Shown: positions 27,139 through 35,506 of the stretch, one piece after another
Numbering within the stretch: position 1 is the first letter of the stretch
How the letters are laid out: every line of letters starts with the position of its first letter
From: an uncultured Anaerolineae bacterium
Lineage (GTDB): Bacteria; Chloroflexota; Anaerolineae; Anaerolineales; Villigracilaceae
Direction: 5' to 3'
Assembly: GCA_903838415.1 (NCBI GenBank)
Contig: CAILYI010000275.1
Coordinates: forward strand, 1 to 59,096
DNA: 59,096 bases
Position numbers and translations under genes: made by a program
Notes under the pieces: model-generated
Seen by the model: only the letters and a program-made list of their open reading frames with translations
Databases searched by the model: none
What the model was told of the DNA's origin: nothing

Positions 27139-27615
27139 TCAGTCGTTGGGCATGCGGTAGATAAAGTTGGCCATGGTGGGGCGTTCTTCCCAGCCATGTT
27201 TTTGGTAAAAGCCGCGTTCGTAAGATTCGCGCTGTTTTCTGTTCAGCAGGGATAGGCGATAGACGTCGCGCTGCTGCGCTTCGGCCTTGACCGTTTCGAG
27301 CAGTTCCGCCCCGTAACCTTGTCCACGCGCCGAGGGGCTGATGAACAACTCTGAGATGAAGCCCTCCGGGCCGGGCATGAACAGGTACGCCAGCCAGTGC
27401 ACGCTGACGTATCCAATCACGCGACCGATTTCGTCCACGCCGACATAGACGGAATGGCTTTCATCGGCCAGGCATTCGGCCAGGTGGGCTTCGATATGGA
27501 TGGTGGCTTCTTCAGGGGTTTTGTCGTTAATGGCCTGGAACCAGCCCACTTCACGCAGCAGTTCTGCCAGGGCGGGCGCGTCAGTAAAGCGGGCGGTGCG
27601 GATGATGAAGGTCAT
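27139..27615 (-). CDS. GNAT-family N-acetyltransferase
   Basis: 158 residues with the GNAT acetyl-CoA site: the beta4 strand FISELFISPSARGQGYGAELLETV contains the R/QxxGxG/A motif, here RGQGYG. The C terminus (ESYERGFYQKHGWEERP) fits the end of the fold. The substrate is unknown. First gene of a probable operon with mce (13 bases downstream) and tilS. A -10-like box lies eight bases before the ATG. Confidence 0.85.
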   Translation of the reverse strand: MTFIIRTARFTDAPALAELLREVGWFQAINDKTPEEATIHIEAHLAECLADESHSVYVGVDEIGRVIGYVSVHWLAYLFMPGPEGFISELFISPSARGQGYGAELLETVKAEAQQRDVYRLSLLNRKQRESYERGFYQKHGWEERPTMANFIYRMPND

Positions 27616-27623
27616 AGGGTCTC

Positions 27624-27629
27624 ATTTTA
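27624..27629 (-). promoter_or_regulatory. -10-like box before the GNAT start
   Basis: TAAAAT on the minus strand, eight bases upstream of the ATG at 27615, with no ribosome site between. Confidence 0.4.
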
Positions 27630-27837
27630 CTCTCAATTGAATTTTGGGGTTTGCTGGGGAGATTCTACCGTGAATAAACGCGAAAATATGCGAGAAATTT
27701 GTGTTAAGCATGCAGGTTCCATCGTAAAAGCTAACCGCCACCCTCCTGCACTTCGGGGGGCCAAGCGGTCAAGAGGCCAAGACGCCAGGAAAAGCGTTTT
27801 ATGGATGAGGCGCAGGCAGAGATTTTGTCAGATCAGA

Positions 27838-27969
27838 ATCCTATAAGGATTCGATGGAAATCCTATAAGGAAACGTGAGAGATCCTATAAGGAAACGCAA
27901 GAGATCCTATAAGGAAACGCAAGAGATCCTATAAGGAAATGCAAGCGATCCTATAAGGAAAATGGCCAA
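27838..27969. repeat. Six 22-bp iterons with a dyad core
   Basis: ATCCTATAAGG begins at 27838, 27860, 27882, 27904, 27926 and 27948, exactly 22 bases apart. The first five units have the core plus 9-11 more variable bases (GAAACGCAAGAG in units 3 and 4). The core is a dyad, TCCT-ATA-AGGA, and is 13 bp symmetric in the first unit (ATCCTATAAGGAT). The copies are contiguous with no spacers, so this is not CRISPR. The array ends 11 bases before the -35 box at 27981. The rest of the gap from 27616 to 27837 holds no gene. Confidence 0.97.
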
Positions 27970-27980
27970 AGAGATGCTGG

Positions 27981-28009
27981 TTGCGTGTTCACGCGATGAC
28001 CGCTATACT
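27981..28009 (+). promoter_or_regulatory. Sigma-70-type promoter of the small membrane protein
   Basis: TTGCGT (27981-27986), 17-base spacer, TATACT (28004-28009). The start codon follows at 28038, with GGAG in the leader. The 22-bp iterons lie directly upstream. Confidence 0.7.
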
Positions 28010-28037
28010 TTGGTCCATCCTGCAACTGGAGCGGCTC

Positions 28038-28304
28038 ATGCAAGAACCAGATTACAACAGTCTCGATCCTGAAGAACGCACCAATAAATTTATGGCCTTG
28101 TTTTCAATTGCGCTGGGGATCATCAGCCTGTGCGCCGCCATGATTCCAATTTGCGGCGGCGCCATCAGCCTGGCTGGCATTGGGCTGGGCCTGCTGGGCT
28201 TGCGCTCCGAAAATCGGAATATGGCGATGATCGGGATCGCGGTATCCATTTTCGGTGTGTTGATTTCAATCGTCTACGCTGTGATGTTGTTTACCCGCCC
28301 CTGA
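28038..28304 (+). CDS. Small membrane protein, 88 residues
   Basis: Two hydrophobic helices (about 20-50, with ICGGAISLAGIGLGLLGL between, and 60-84) after a short acidic N terminus (MQEPDYNSLDPEERTNK). It resembles small DUF4190-type membrane proteins but I do not assign a family firmly. The ATG at 28038 follows GGAG and lies downstream of the promoter at 27981-28009; an upstream in-frame ATG at 27996 lies inside the promoter. The next gene, pncC, starts 33 bases after the stop. Function unknown. Confidence 0.7.
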   Translation: MQEPDYNSLDPEERTNKFMALFSIALGIISLCAAMIPICGGAISLAGIGLGLLGLRSENRNMAMIGIAVSIFGVLISIVYAVMLFTRP

Positions 28305-28337
28305 CAGCCTTCATTTTCTGGCGACGAGGAGAATTGT

Positions 28338-28856
28338 GTGGAAGAATCTCTGGAAATGCGGATTGGGAGCTTGCTCTGCTTAAGCGGTCAAAAACTGGCG
28401 ACCGCCGAATCCTGCACTGGCGGCTTGATCGGACACCGCCTGACCAATGTCCCCGGCAGCTCGGAATATTACCTGGGCGGAATCATCGCTTATGCCTACG
28501 AAGCCAAAGTGGCGCTCCTGAATGTCTCCTGGGACACTCTGCAGGCCTGTGGCGCGGTCAGCCGTGAGACTGTGCTGAAAATGGCGCGCGGCGCGCGAAA
28601 AGCGCTCAGCGCCGATCTGGCTGTCAGCGTCAGCGGAATTGCCGGGCCAGGCGGCGGGCTGCCGGGGAAACCTGTCGGCACGGTCTGGTTGGGCTTGTCT
28701 GCCAGCGATGGCGACTGGGCGCGGGTATATGGCTTTGCTGGCGATCGTGAACAGAACAAATCCGACTCTGCCGAGGCAGCCCTGCAATTTGTATTGGATT
28801 ATCTCAACGGCGGGCGCACCCTCGACGCCGATGTACGCGAAAGGGGTTTTGGATGA
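28338..28856 (+). CDS. pncC: Nicotinamide-nucleotide amidohydrolase (CinA C-terminal domain type)
   Basis: 172 residues, only the CinA C-terminal domain. Family motifs: KLATAESCTGGLIGHRLTNVPGSS near the N terminus, with the catalytic Ser/Cys region, and VSGIAGPGGGLPGKPVGTVWLGL. The enzyme deamidates nicotinamide mononucleotide to nicotinate mononucleotide in pyridine nucleotide recycling. A GTG start at 28338 is preceded by GAGGAG. Its stop overlaps the next ATG in an ATGA junction, so it is translationally coupled to the nucleosidase-like gene. Confidence 0.88.
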   Translation: MEESLEMRIGSLLCLSGQKLATAESCTGGLIGHRLTNVPGSSEYYLGGIIAYAYEAKVALLNVSWDTLQACGAVSRETVLKMARGARKALSADLAVSVSGIAGPGGGLPGKPVGTVWLGLSASDGDWARVYGFAGDREQNKSDSAEAALQFVLDYLNGGRTLDADVRERGFG

Positions 28857-29530
28857 AAACGGTTGTCTTGATTTCTGCCAACTCTGAATGGCGCGCGGTG
28901 AAAGCGCTTTTTTCGTTAGTCCAAATGTATACATCCCCTTTTGGGGAGTGGTTTGACGCCAACGACATTACATTTTTTCATGGCGGCTGGGGAAAAATCT
29001 CGGCGGCGGCCACGACCCAATATGCGCTTGACCACTTTCAACCGGACTTTCTGGTGAACCTGGGAACTTGCGGTGGGTTTGAAGGCCGCATCGCCGCCGG
29101 AACGATCATCCTGGTCGAAAAAACGATTGTCTATGACATCATCGAGCAGATGACTGACCCGGACGAGGCGATTGTCCATTATTCGACGGACATCGACCTT
29201 TCGTGGCTGAAACCCATTCAGAACGGGCCAGCCGTCGTCCGCGGGCTGCTGGTTTCGGGTGACCGTGATATTGTGCCAACCGACATTCCGATGCTGGTCA
29301 GCCGCTTTGGGGCGGTGGCCGCGGATTGGGAATCGGGCGCGATTGCCTGGGTGGCAGACAAAAACCGCGTCAGGTGTTTGATCCTGCGTGGGGTGAGTGA
29401 CCTGGTCGGTGTGGGGGGTGGGGAAGCCTACGGGAATGTTGAGTTATTCCGTCAGCGGACGGCGGAAATCATGCAGCGGCTGGTCGCTCAGTTGGATAGC
29501 TGGATCGAAGCTGCGGGTGAGGTCGATTAA
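28853..29530 (+). CDS. MTA/SAH nucleosidase-like phosphorylase-superfamily protein
   Basis: 225 residues of the PNP/UDP phosphorylase superfamily. LVNLGTCGGFEGRIAAGTIILVEKTIVYDI is the phosphate/ribose region, VVRGLLVSGDRDI follows, and CLILRGVSDLV is the catalytic segment with Asp. The usual MEGAA motif is changed to DWESGAIA, so the exact substrate (methylthioadenosine, S-adenosylhomocysteine, futalosine or another nucleoside) is open. The ATG overlaps the pncC stop by four bases. Its TAA stop overlaps, tail to tail, the TAA stop of the Nudix gene on the other strand (TTAA at 29527-29530). Confidence 0.75.
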   Translation: MKTVVLISANSEWRAVKALFSLVQMYTSPFGEWFDANDITFFHGGWGKISAAATTQYALDHFQPDFLVNLGTCGGFEGRIAAGTIILVEKTIVYDIIEQMTDPDEAIVHYSTDIDLSWLKPIQNGPAVVRGLLVSGDRDIVPTDIPMLVSRFGAVAADWESGAIAWVADKNRVRCLILRGVSDLVGVGGGEAYGNVELFRQRTAEIMQRLVAQLDSWIEAAGEVD

Positions 29531-30126
29531 AGCGGCAGCAAGCCCATCGCGCGGATAAATTCCACCGTCATACGCGCGGTTGCGCCCCATAGCAATTCCC
29601 CGTCATACGGAAAATAAGTGATGACTGTGCGCCCGGTTTCCTGGCGAATGAATTCCTGCCAGTTCTGACGGTCTGCCAGCCAGGCCAGCGGCAGGGTGAA
29701 AACGCGATCGACTTCGATGGTGTGGACGGTGAAGGCGTAAGGCCATTGGAAGATGCCCACCACCGGCGTGATGATGAAGTTGGTGACTGTCAGCATGGTA
29801 GCCAGCCGTCCCAGCACGCGCACATCGCCGCGGTGCAGGCCGATTTCTTCTTCCGCTTCGCGCAGGGCGGTATCTTCGGGGCTGGCATCCTGTGGATCAG
29901 CGGCGCCGCCTGGAAAAGAAACCTGCCCCTTGTGATGCTCCACGATATCGGTGCGGCGGGTGTAGATGATGTGCCATTCCGCGCCGACCCTGGTGAGTGG
30001 AATCAGCACAGACGCGGCGCGCGGTCTGCGCTCCGCAAACTGCGGGAACGGCGTTTCGTGGAAGGATTGGTGCTCAGCCCGGTCGAGCCGGGCGATAATT
30101 TCCGTTTCGGTCAGGGAATTGGGCAT
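29527..30126 (-). CDS. Nudix hydrolase, CoA pyrophosphatase type
   Basis: 199 residues. The Nudix box is GGAADPQDASPEDTALREAEEEIGL, with the REAEEEIG core that binds Mg2+. It is preceded by RRTDIVEHHKGQVSFPG and followed by LATMLTVTNFIITPVVG, the UPF0035/CoA signature of NudL-type enzymes that split CoA and its derivatives into 3',5'-ADP and phosphopantetheine. The start is 20 bases from the stop of the zinc-ribbon gene, probably in an operon with trmI. The substrate is inferred from family features only. Confidence 0.87.
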   Translation of the reverse strand: MPNSLTETEIIARLDRAEHQSFHETPFPQFAERRPRAASVLIPLTRVGAEWHIIYTRRTDIVEHHKGQVSFPGGAADPQDASPEDTALREAEEEIGLHRGDVRVLGRLATMLTVTNFIITPVVGIFQWPYAFTVHTIEVDRVFTLPLAWLADRQNWQEFIRQETGRTVITYFPYDGELLWGATARMTVEFIRAMGLLPL

Positions 30127-30146
30127 GGCGTCTGTGGAGAATTTTC

Positions 30147-30719
30147 TCAGAGATCAGCCCGCACCGGGCTGCCGCAGAAGGAACATTCCGCGCTGAGCGG
30201 ATCGATCCATTCGACTTCGTCGGCGCGAAGCGGGCCACCGCAGGAGGGGCAGTGGGTGGGCAGGCTGACTTTGGCCGGGTCGGGATAGCGCTGGGTGGGG
30301 CTTTCAGCGCTGGCAGAAGCGTTGTGTTGAATCAGCCCGGCGATTTCCTGCGCTTCTTTGGTCAAATGGCGCGCCTGTAGTTCTTCGATCAGGCGCGTTC
30401 CGGCGCGATACAGTTGGGGATAGCGTCCGCTGGCGGCAAAAAGCTCCAATCCGTGCCGCAGGTGCGCCATGCCAGCCTGGTTCTTTCCGGACATAATGCG
30501 GGCGCGTCCGGCCTGGATGAACAGGAACGGCGCGCGCGGTCCCTGGCGGTCTGCCGCGGCGCTGGCCAATTCTTCAAAGGCAGAGGCCGCTTCGCCGTAG
30601 TAGCCGAGTCGCATCAATTCATGGGCATGCTGCAGGGCCGGGGGAATATTGGGATTGTCGGCCAGTTCCCCGGTATTTCGTTGGAATAAGCGGCGCAAGC
30701 CAAATCCGCGTCTACGCAT
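30147..30719 (-). CDS. Zinc-ribbon protein with a helical repeat region
   Basis: 190 residues. The N-terminal part is basic, the middle (30-130) is helical and TPR-like (LQHAHELMRLGYYGEAASAFEELAS), and the C terminus holds a zinc ribbon: CPSCGG ... CSFCGS. Cytoplasmic. Function unknown. The ATG at 30719 overlaps the TGA stop of trmI (ATGA), so the two are translationally coupled. The TTG just upstream is less likely. Confidence 0.75.
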   Translation of the reverse strand: MRRRGFGLRRLFQRNTGELADNPNIPPALQHAHELMRLGYYGEAASAFEELASAAADRQGPRAPFLFIQAGRARIMSGKNQAGMAHLRHGLELFAASGRYPQLYRAGTRLIEELQARHLTKEAQEIAGLIQHNASASAESPTQRYPDPAKVSLPTHCPSCGGPLRADEVEWIDPLSAECSFCGSPVRADL

Positions 30720-31621
30720 CAAGCCTCCTCGGGTTCCGTTTCGACTTCCGGAATTTCGTCCTCGGCGTTTTTTCGTCCCAGCTTGCTGATCATGCCAACT
30801 TCGGCCAACAGGTCGAGCGCGCGCGGATCTTCGCTGGGTTCAATCCGGCGGCCAAAGATCAGGAAGCCGGTATGCGCCACCATGCGGTCGGTGGGCCGCA
30901 GGCGGCTAGGTTCAGTTTTGTAGTAGCGCAGCAGCACTTCGCACATCTCAAGGAAAGCGAATTTGTTGCGCTGTAAAGCATGCAGCAGCTTTTCAACCTG
31001 GTTAAAGGTTGGGATCAGGGCGCAGAAAAAGCCGCCGGGTTTGAGCGCCGCCCGCACCTGCTCAATATAATCGTACGGATTGGGCACATCCAGGAAAAAG
31101 GCGTCGGCGTTGGTGTCGTCCAGGCCTTCGCCGATATCCTTCAACTTGAAATCGACGCGATGTTCCAGCCCGAGGCGGGTCAGATTCTTGCGGGCCAGCG
31201 CCTGGAATTCGGGGCGGCGCTCGTAGGAGATGACTTTCCCCTCATCCCCGACGGAGTGCGCCAGGGCGACGGTCATCGACCCGGAGCCGGTTCCCGCTTC
31301 GATGACGCGCTGTCCCGGCCCGATGCCCATCGTGACCATGATGAAGCCGATTTCTTTGGGATAGAGAATCTGCGTGTTGCGCGGTAAATTTGTCAAAATA
31401 TCGCCCAGCATGGGCTGGAGCAGAAAAAATGGGCTGCCGAGGTGGCTGAAGATCTGCGTGCCCCACGGCAGGCCGATCAAATCATCGTGTTTGACGATGC
31501 CGCGATGCGTGTGCATTTCCCCGGTGGGGACCAGGGTGAAAATAAAATGTTTGTGGCGCAGGCCGACCAGTTGCACGATGTCGCCTGCTTGTGCGTGAGT
31601 TGATGTCAGATTCCAGGGCAT
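30719..31621 (-). CDS. trmI: tRNA (adenine58-N1)-methyltransferase
   Basis: 300 residues. The N-terminal beta domain (GDIVQLVGLRHKHFIFTLVPTGEMHTHRG) precedes the Rossmann-fold methyltransferase (RVIEAGTGSGSMTVALAHSVG, motif I; FFLDVPNPYDYIEQV, motif IV). TrmI methylates N1 of A58 in the T-loop of tRNAs using S-adenosylmethionine and works as a tetramer. The acidic C-terminal tail (EVETEPEEA) is extra. First gene of the trmI, zinc-ribbon, Nudix group. Confidence 0.92.
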   Translation of the reverse strand: MPWNLTSTHAQAGDIVQLVGLRHKHFIFTLVPTGEMHTHRGIVKHDDLIGLPWGTQIFSHLGSPFFLLQPMLGDILTNLPRNTQILYPKEIGFIMVTMGIGPGQRVIEAGTGSGSMTVALAHSVGDEGKVISYERRPEFQALARKNLTRLGLEHRVDFKLKDIGEGLDDTNADAFFLDVPNPYDYIEQVRAALKPGGFFCALIPTFNQVEKLLHALQRNKFAFLEMCEVLLRYYKTEPSRLRPTDRMVAHTGFLIFGRRIEPSEDPRALDLLAEVGMISKLGRKNAEDEIPEVETEPEEA

Positions 31622-31674
31622 GAGTTCTCAGTGTGAGATTGGTTAGTTGAAGAATAAACAGGGAGGAAATTGCG

Positions 31675-31689
31675 AGCCGGAAACCGGCT
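31675..31689 (-). terminator. Short hairpin just after the S9 peptidase stop
   Basis: AGCCGG-AAA-CCGGCT, perfect 6-bp stem, two bases beyond the stop codon. No T-run follows on the minus strand, so a terminator role is uncertain. Confidence 0.35.
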
Positions 31690-31691
31690 TC

Positions 31692-33602
31692 TTACGGATT
31701 AAGCACCTTCGCGAAAAAGTCGACAATGGCGTTGTAACAGGTGACGCGATTGTCATATTTCAACACGTCATGGCCTTCGTCTTCGAAAATTAGGATTTCA
31801 ACATCCTTGCCCTGGGCGCGCAGCGTGCGGACAAGGTCTTCTGATTCTGCCGCCACCACGCGCGGGTCATTGCGTCCCTGGATGACGAGCATCGGGCAGG
31901 CCAGTTGATGCAGATGGCTTTTGGGAGAACGCTCGATCAGGAACTGCTTTTCCGCGGCGATTTCCGGGTCACCGAGCGACATCTTGAAATAAGGTTTCCA
32001 GGTTTCAGGGATGCGCTCGCAGAAAGTCAGCAGGTCATACGGGCCAAACATGTCACAGGCGGCTTTCCATAGATCGGAGTGCATCCCTGCTTGCATCAGA
32101 GTCATATAACCGCCATACGAACGCCCCACGACAGCGGCGCGTGAGACATCCAGCCGTTTGTCTTTAGGCAGAAATTCCGTCATGGCGTGGACGTGGTCGA
32201 GGCGATCTTTCCCGCCCCAATCCCGGTCAACGTGCTTGGTGTACGACAGTCCATAGCCCGTGGAGCCGCGCGCATTCGGGACGAAGACCGCGAATCCGCG
32301 CAAGGTCAGAAACTGGATCAGCGGCATGGAGAACCAGGCAAAGTTCGGGCGTTCCTGTCCCTGCGGGCCGCCGTGGATGTAGTACACCAGCGGGCGCGGA
32401 CCCTTGAATCCGAGCGATTCGGCCGGTAAGTACAGCCGCGCCGAAATGCGCAGCCCGTCAAAGGAGGTGAAGGAGGCGTCTTCGCCCTTTGAAAGCGTTT
32501 CTTCGGGAATTCCGAGCACTTTTTCGTTGGTGTGCAGCACGATAAAGTCGCGTTTTTTATTTTCCACGCTGTAGATCTGGCAGGGGGAAGTGGCGGTCGA
32601 AAACGAGATCGTGAAAACGTCCATTTCCTTGTTGTAGCTGGCGTGTTCCAGCGTGCCACCTTCGAGCGGTTTTTCGCCCACCACCGCAAATTTCAGCTTC
32701 ATTACCAGCTTGTCTTCGTCGAATTTTCCGTCATACAGCCAGGAGCAGCCATCGATGTTATAGGTGACGGCATAATGCGAGTCATGCAGATGCTCCACGC
32801 CGGTCAATTCTCCCACGCCCGAGTGCTGCATCCCTTTAATTGTGACGGGATTTAATTTCCCGGGTTGGTCGAGCGGAATATATCCCAGCGAGTAGGTATC
32901 TTCAAAAACGGATGACGTGACCAGCACCCCGCGTCCGCTTTCCGTCAAAACTGCCGCTCCCAGGCCGTTGAGCGGCACCGTTTCCCCTTTTTTGCGCTTT
33001 TCAAGGGGCGTTCCAAAAAGAACCGTCTTTTTCTTGCCATTCAGCAAAGTCAGAACACTGTCGCCGACGGTGTAACCATCGCTGAGCAGGACCTGGCTGT
33101 GGTCGGCGCTGTGGGCGGTCGGGTATGCGCCCCATTCAGATTCGGCCAGTTTGGTCAGTTTGCTCGCCGCCAGATCGCCGCGGTAGGCTTCGCTGACGGG
33201 TTTATCGCGCCGTTCAGCCGAAAAATACACCATGTCACTGCTGATGTCGCAGAGTGTCAGGTGAACGCGATGATTGACGAAAAAATTGTCGAAAGCTGGT
33301 TCAGGAAAACCACCGTCCAGCGGAATCAGCATCGGCTGGTAGTTTTCATCGCCGTTCTGATCGATCATGACCAATATTTTGCCGATATTGGGGAAAACAT
33401 GAAAGGAATAGCCGCCAATTAACTCGGGGTTTTGCAAGGCGATATTGGGCGGGAGCAGCGGTTCGGGCACACTGCCGCCGTAATTCATGGCATACAGGCT
33501 GAGATGGCCCGAAAGATTGCTCAAAAAGAAGATGCGGTCTCCCACCAATTGAGGAAACATGAATAAACGTGCTGAAAGCAATGACTCGATGCGTGGGGAC
33601 AT
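31692..33602 (-). CDS. S9-family peptidase (prolyl oligopeptidase / acylaminoacyl peptidase type)
   Basis: 636 residues. The N-terminal seven-bladed beta-propeller-like region (1-370) gates access. The C-terminal alpha/beta hydrolase domain has the nucleophile in AAVVGRSYGGYMTLM, Asp in QGRNDPRV and His in FEDEGHDV. No signal peptide is seen, so it is cytoplasmic. It cleaves oligopeptides, with the exact preference unknown. The ATG at 33602 follows AAAGG; the extended frame from 33662 lacks a ribosome site and would run into the cspA promoter. Confidence 0.88.
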   Translation of the reverse strand: MSPRIESLLSARLFMFPQLVGDRIFFLSNLSGHLSLYAMNYGGSVPEPLLPPNIALQNPELIGGYSFHVFPNIGKILVMIDQNGDENYQPMLIPLDGGFPEPAFDNFFVNHRVHLTLCDISSDMVYFSAERRDKPVSEAYRGDLAASKLTKLAESEWGAYPTAHSADHSQVLLSDGYTVGDSVLTLLNGKKKTVLFGTPLEKRKKGETVPLNGLGAAVLTESGRGVLVTSSVFEDTYSLGYIPLDQPGKLNPVTIKGMQHSGVGELTGVEHLHDSHYAVTYNIDGCSWLYDGKFDEDKLVMKLKFAVVGEKPLEGGTLEHASYNKEMDVFTISFSTATSPCQIYSVENKKRDFIVLHTNEKVLGIPEETLSKGEDASFTSFDGLRISARLYLPAESLGFKGPRPLVYYIHGGPQGQERPNFAWFSMPLIQFLTLRGFAVFVPNARGSTGYGLSYTKHVDRDWGGKDRLDHVHAMTEFLPKDKRLDVSRAAVVGRSYGGYMTLMQAGMHSDLWKAACDMFGPYDLLTFCERIPETWKPYFKMSLGDPEIAAEKQFLIERSPKSHLHQLACPMLVIQGRNDPRVVAAESEDLVRTLRAQGKDVEILIFEDEGHDVLKYDNRVTCYNAIVDFFAKVLNP

Positions 33603-33665
33603 AAAACACCTTTCTGGCTCATTGAACAGGAAGTTAATCTTACCACGAAGCTCAAAATTCAATCC

Positions 33666-33694
33666 TTGACACCCATTTACCCATTTGATAAACT
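33666..33694 (+). promoter_or_regulatory. Strong sigma-70-type promoter of cspA
   Basis: TTGACA (33666-33671), 17-base spacer, TAAACT (33689-33694). The spacer contains a tandem octamer ACCCATTT (33671-33678 and 33679-33686). The predicted start near 33701 leaves a leader of about 125 nt before cspA. Confidence 0.8.
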
Positions 33695-33731
33695 TAATTC
33701 ATTGTACGTGTTCTTGCTCGACAAGTAAGAA

Positions 33732-33760
33732 AGCCAGGCGCGTCAGGCCTGCCTTTTTTT
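33732..33760 (+). terminator. Terminator-like hairpin in the cspA leader
   Basis: AGCCAGGC (33732-33739) pairs with GCCTGCCT (33747-33754) with one mismatch and is followed by seven T. It sits between the promoter and the cspA ribosome site, so it can serve as a leader attenuator or end a short leader transcript. Confidence 0.65.
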
Positions 33761-33824
33761 GTTAAGTCGGAACCCGGCCAACTATCTCATCCGTTTTTCA
33801 CAAGCAACAAGGAGCAAATGTAAC

Positions 33825-34034
33825 ATGAGCGAACGTGTAGTAGGCACGGTCAAGTGGTTCAACAGCAGCAAGGGCTTTGGCTTCATCCAGCGCGATGGCG
33901 GCCCGGATGTGTTCGTCCATTTCTCTGCGATTCAGATGGGCGGTTACAAAGCCCTCACTGAAGGCCAGAAAGTTGAATTTTCCATCGAAAATGGTCCCAA
34001 AGGATTACAAGCCGCTGACGTGCGCCCACTCTAA
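33825..34034 (+). CDS. cspA: Cold shock protein
   Basis: 69 residues, a single OB-fold cold shock domain. RNP1 (KGFGFIQ) and RNP2 (VFVHFSAI) are intact. These proteins bind single-stranded RNA and DNA and melt mRNA structure at low temperature. The ATG at 33825 follows AAGGAG (33809-33814). Bacteria have several paralogs, so the symbol marks the family and not a particular paralog. The long leader with a hairpin fits leader control of cold-shock genes. Confidence 0.95.
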   Translation: MSERVVGTVKWFNSSKGFGFIQRDGGPDVFVHFSAIQMGGYKALTEGQKVEFSIENGPKGLQAADVRPL

Positions 34035-34053
34035 TTAACCGCCACGAAAATGG

Positions 34054-34082
34054 ATCCCCCGCAAGAGCGGGGGATTTTTTTA
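34054..34082 (+). terminator. Terminator of cspA
   Basis: Stem ATCCCCCGC (34054-34062) and GCGGGGGAT (34067-34075), loop AAGA, then seven T. Confidence 0.9.
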
Positions 34083-34355
34083 TTCAGCCGTTTGGTTCTG
34101 GCGAAAACGGTCGATCAGTTCGGCGATAAACATCAATGCAAAACTCAAAACCGTGCCGGTCCCCACGTTCAAAACCCCCACACTTCCAAACGACCAGGTC
34201 ATATAAGCCGCCAGAGAATCGCCCAGCCAGAATCCGAGCCAGGAAAGCACAAGGTCAACCAATAGCTTTTTCGTCGAGCCACCACGGAAAAAATGAAAGG
34301 CTGCGCCGTACAGCGTGGAAAGCAACACTCCCAGTAGAATGGCTGGATACGTCAT
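34080..34355 (-). CDS. Small membrane protein, 91 residues
   Basis: Two or three membrane helices (about 3-22, 32-55 and 58-80) and a short basic/acidic tail. The ATG at 34355 follows AGGAGG, so the gene is well supported. It begins eight bases after the mnmA stop and ends within the cspA terminator. No family is recognised. A link to tRNA thiolation is suggested only by position. Confidence 0.7.
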   Translation of the reverse strand: MTYPAILLGVLLSTLYGAAFHFFRGGSTKKLLVDLVLSWLGFWLGDSLAAYMTWSFGSVGVLNVGTGTVLSFALMFIAELIDRFRQNQTAE

Positions 34356-34363
34356 AAAACCTC

Positions 34364-35437
34364 CTATTTTGATTGAATAATGAGGCCGCCGCCGATGACC
34401 ATGTCGCCGTCATAGAAGACGGCAGCCTGACCCGTAGTCAGATCGCGTTGAGGAAGGTCAAATCTCACCGTTGCCTTCGTCCCGTTATCGACAGGTGTCA
34501 CCTCGCCCGCGGCGGGTTTGGCCGTATAGCGCGTCTTGATTTCAGCCCGGAACGGCGCGGATGGAACCACACCGCACGTCCAGTTGACGTTAAAGGCGAG
34601 CAGCTCGCTTTGCCCTAATTCATTCGCCAGCCCAACGATCAGGGTATTCGTTTCCGCATTTTTTGCCAGCACATACAACGGATCCGGCGAAGCCAGCCCC
34701 AAACCTTTGCGCTGTCCGATGGTGTAATTGGGCAGCCCGTCATGCTGGCCGAGCACTTTGCCCTCGTGGTTGACGATGGCTCCCGGTTTGAGCATGTCCT
34801 GCGCGTTGCGCTGGATAAATTCGCGGTAGTCTTCGCCCGCCAGAAAGCACAAATCCTGGCTGTCAGGCCGCCGGGCTACTGAAAGCCCATACGACTCGGC
34901 AATTTTGCGGATTTCCGCTTTGGGGTAATCGCCGACTGGAAAAAGCGCCTTTGTCAGCTTCTCCTGCGTCAGCACATGCAGCACGTACGATTGGTCTTTG
35001 GTCGGGTCAATCCCTTTTAATAGGATTTGCCGTCCATCCTCGGCCACCTGTTTGCGCACATAATGCCCGGTGGACATAAAATCCGCGCCCAGCGCCAGGG
35101 CATGGTTCAGCAAAAATTCCCAGCGGATGTGGCGGTTGCAAGCCAGGCACGGATTGGGCGTCTCGCCTTTGGCATACCCTTCCAGGAAATAAGAAACGAT
35201 TGTCTTGCGGAAAATCTCTTTCGCGTCGATGACGTAAAAGGGGATATCCAATTTCGCCGCGACGCGCCGCGCCTGAGTCATTGAATCGGGGGTACAGCAG
35301 CGGTTGGAGTCTTCCTTGCCAGGCTCGCTCCACAGGCGCAGCATCATGCCGATCACATCATAGCCCAGCTGTTTGAGCAGGGCCGCGGCAACGGAGCTAT
35401 CCACTCCACCAGACATGGCAACGACGACTTTAGGCAT
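34364..35437 (-). CDS. mnmA: tRNA-specific 2-thiouridylase MnmA
   Basis: 357 residues. PP-loop motif SGGVDSS (9-15). Catalytic cysteines are Cys97 (NPCLAC) and Cys197 (DSQDLCFL). GHYVRK and the C-terminal beta-barrel domain are present. MnmA activates C2 of U34 in tRNA(Lys, Glu, Gln) with ATP and inserts sulfur. The donor would be the IscS-type desulfurase encoded 69 bases upstream, so the two genes form a working pair. Confidence 0.95.
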   Translation of the reverse strand: MPKVVVAMSGGVDSSVAAALLKQLGYDVIGMMLRLWSEPGKEDSNRCCTPDSMTQARRVAAKLDIPFYVIDAKEIFRKTIVSYFLEGYAKGETPNPCLACNRHIRWEFLLNHALALGADFMSTGHYVRKQVAEDGRQILLKGIDPTKDQSYVLHVLTQEKLTKALFPVGDYPKAEIRKIAESYGLSVARRPDSQDLCFLAGEDYREFIQRNAQDMLKPGAIVNHEGKVLGQHDGLPNYTIGQRKGLGLASPDPLYVLAKNAETNTLIVGLANELGQSELLAFNVNWTCGVVPSAPFRAEIKTRYTAKPAAGEVTPVDNGTKATVRFDLPQRDLTTGQAAVFYDGDMVIGGGLIIQSK

Positions 35438-35506
35438 GGAGATCGAGTAAAAAGTAAACAGAAATAAGGAAAACCATCTGGTCGGACACTTTTGGCTGCT
35501 CCCTTT

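Noticed and set aside
27838..27969. CRISPR-like array
   Set aside because: The units are contiguous 22-bp repeats with no spacers, and no cas genes are near.
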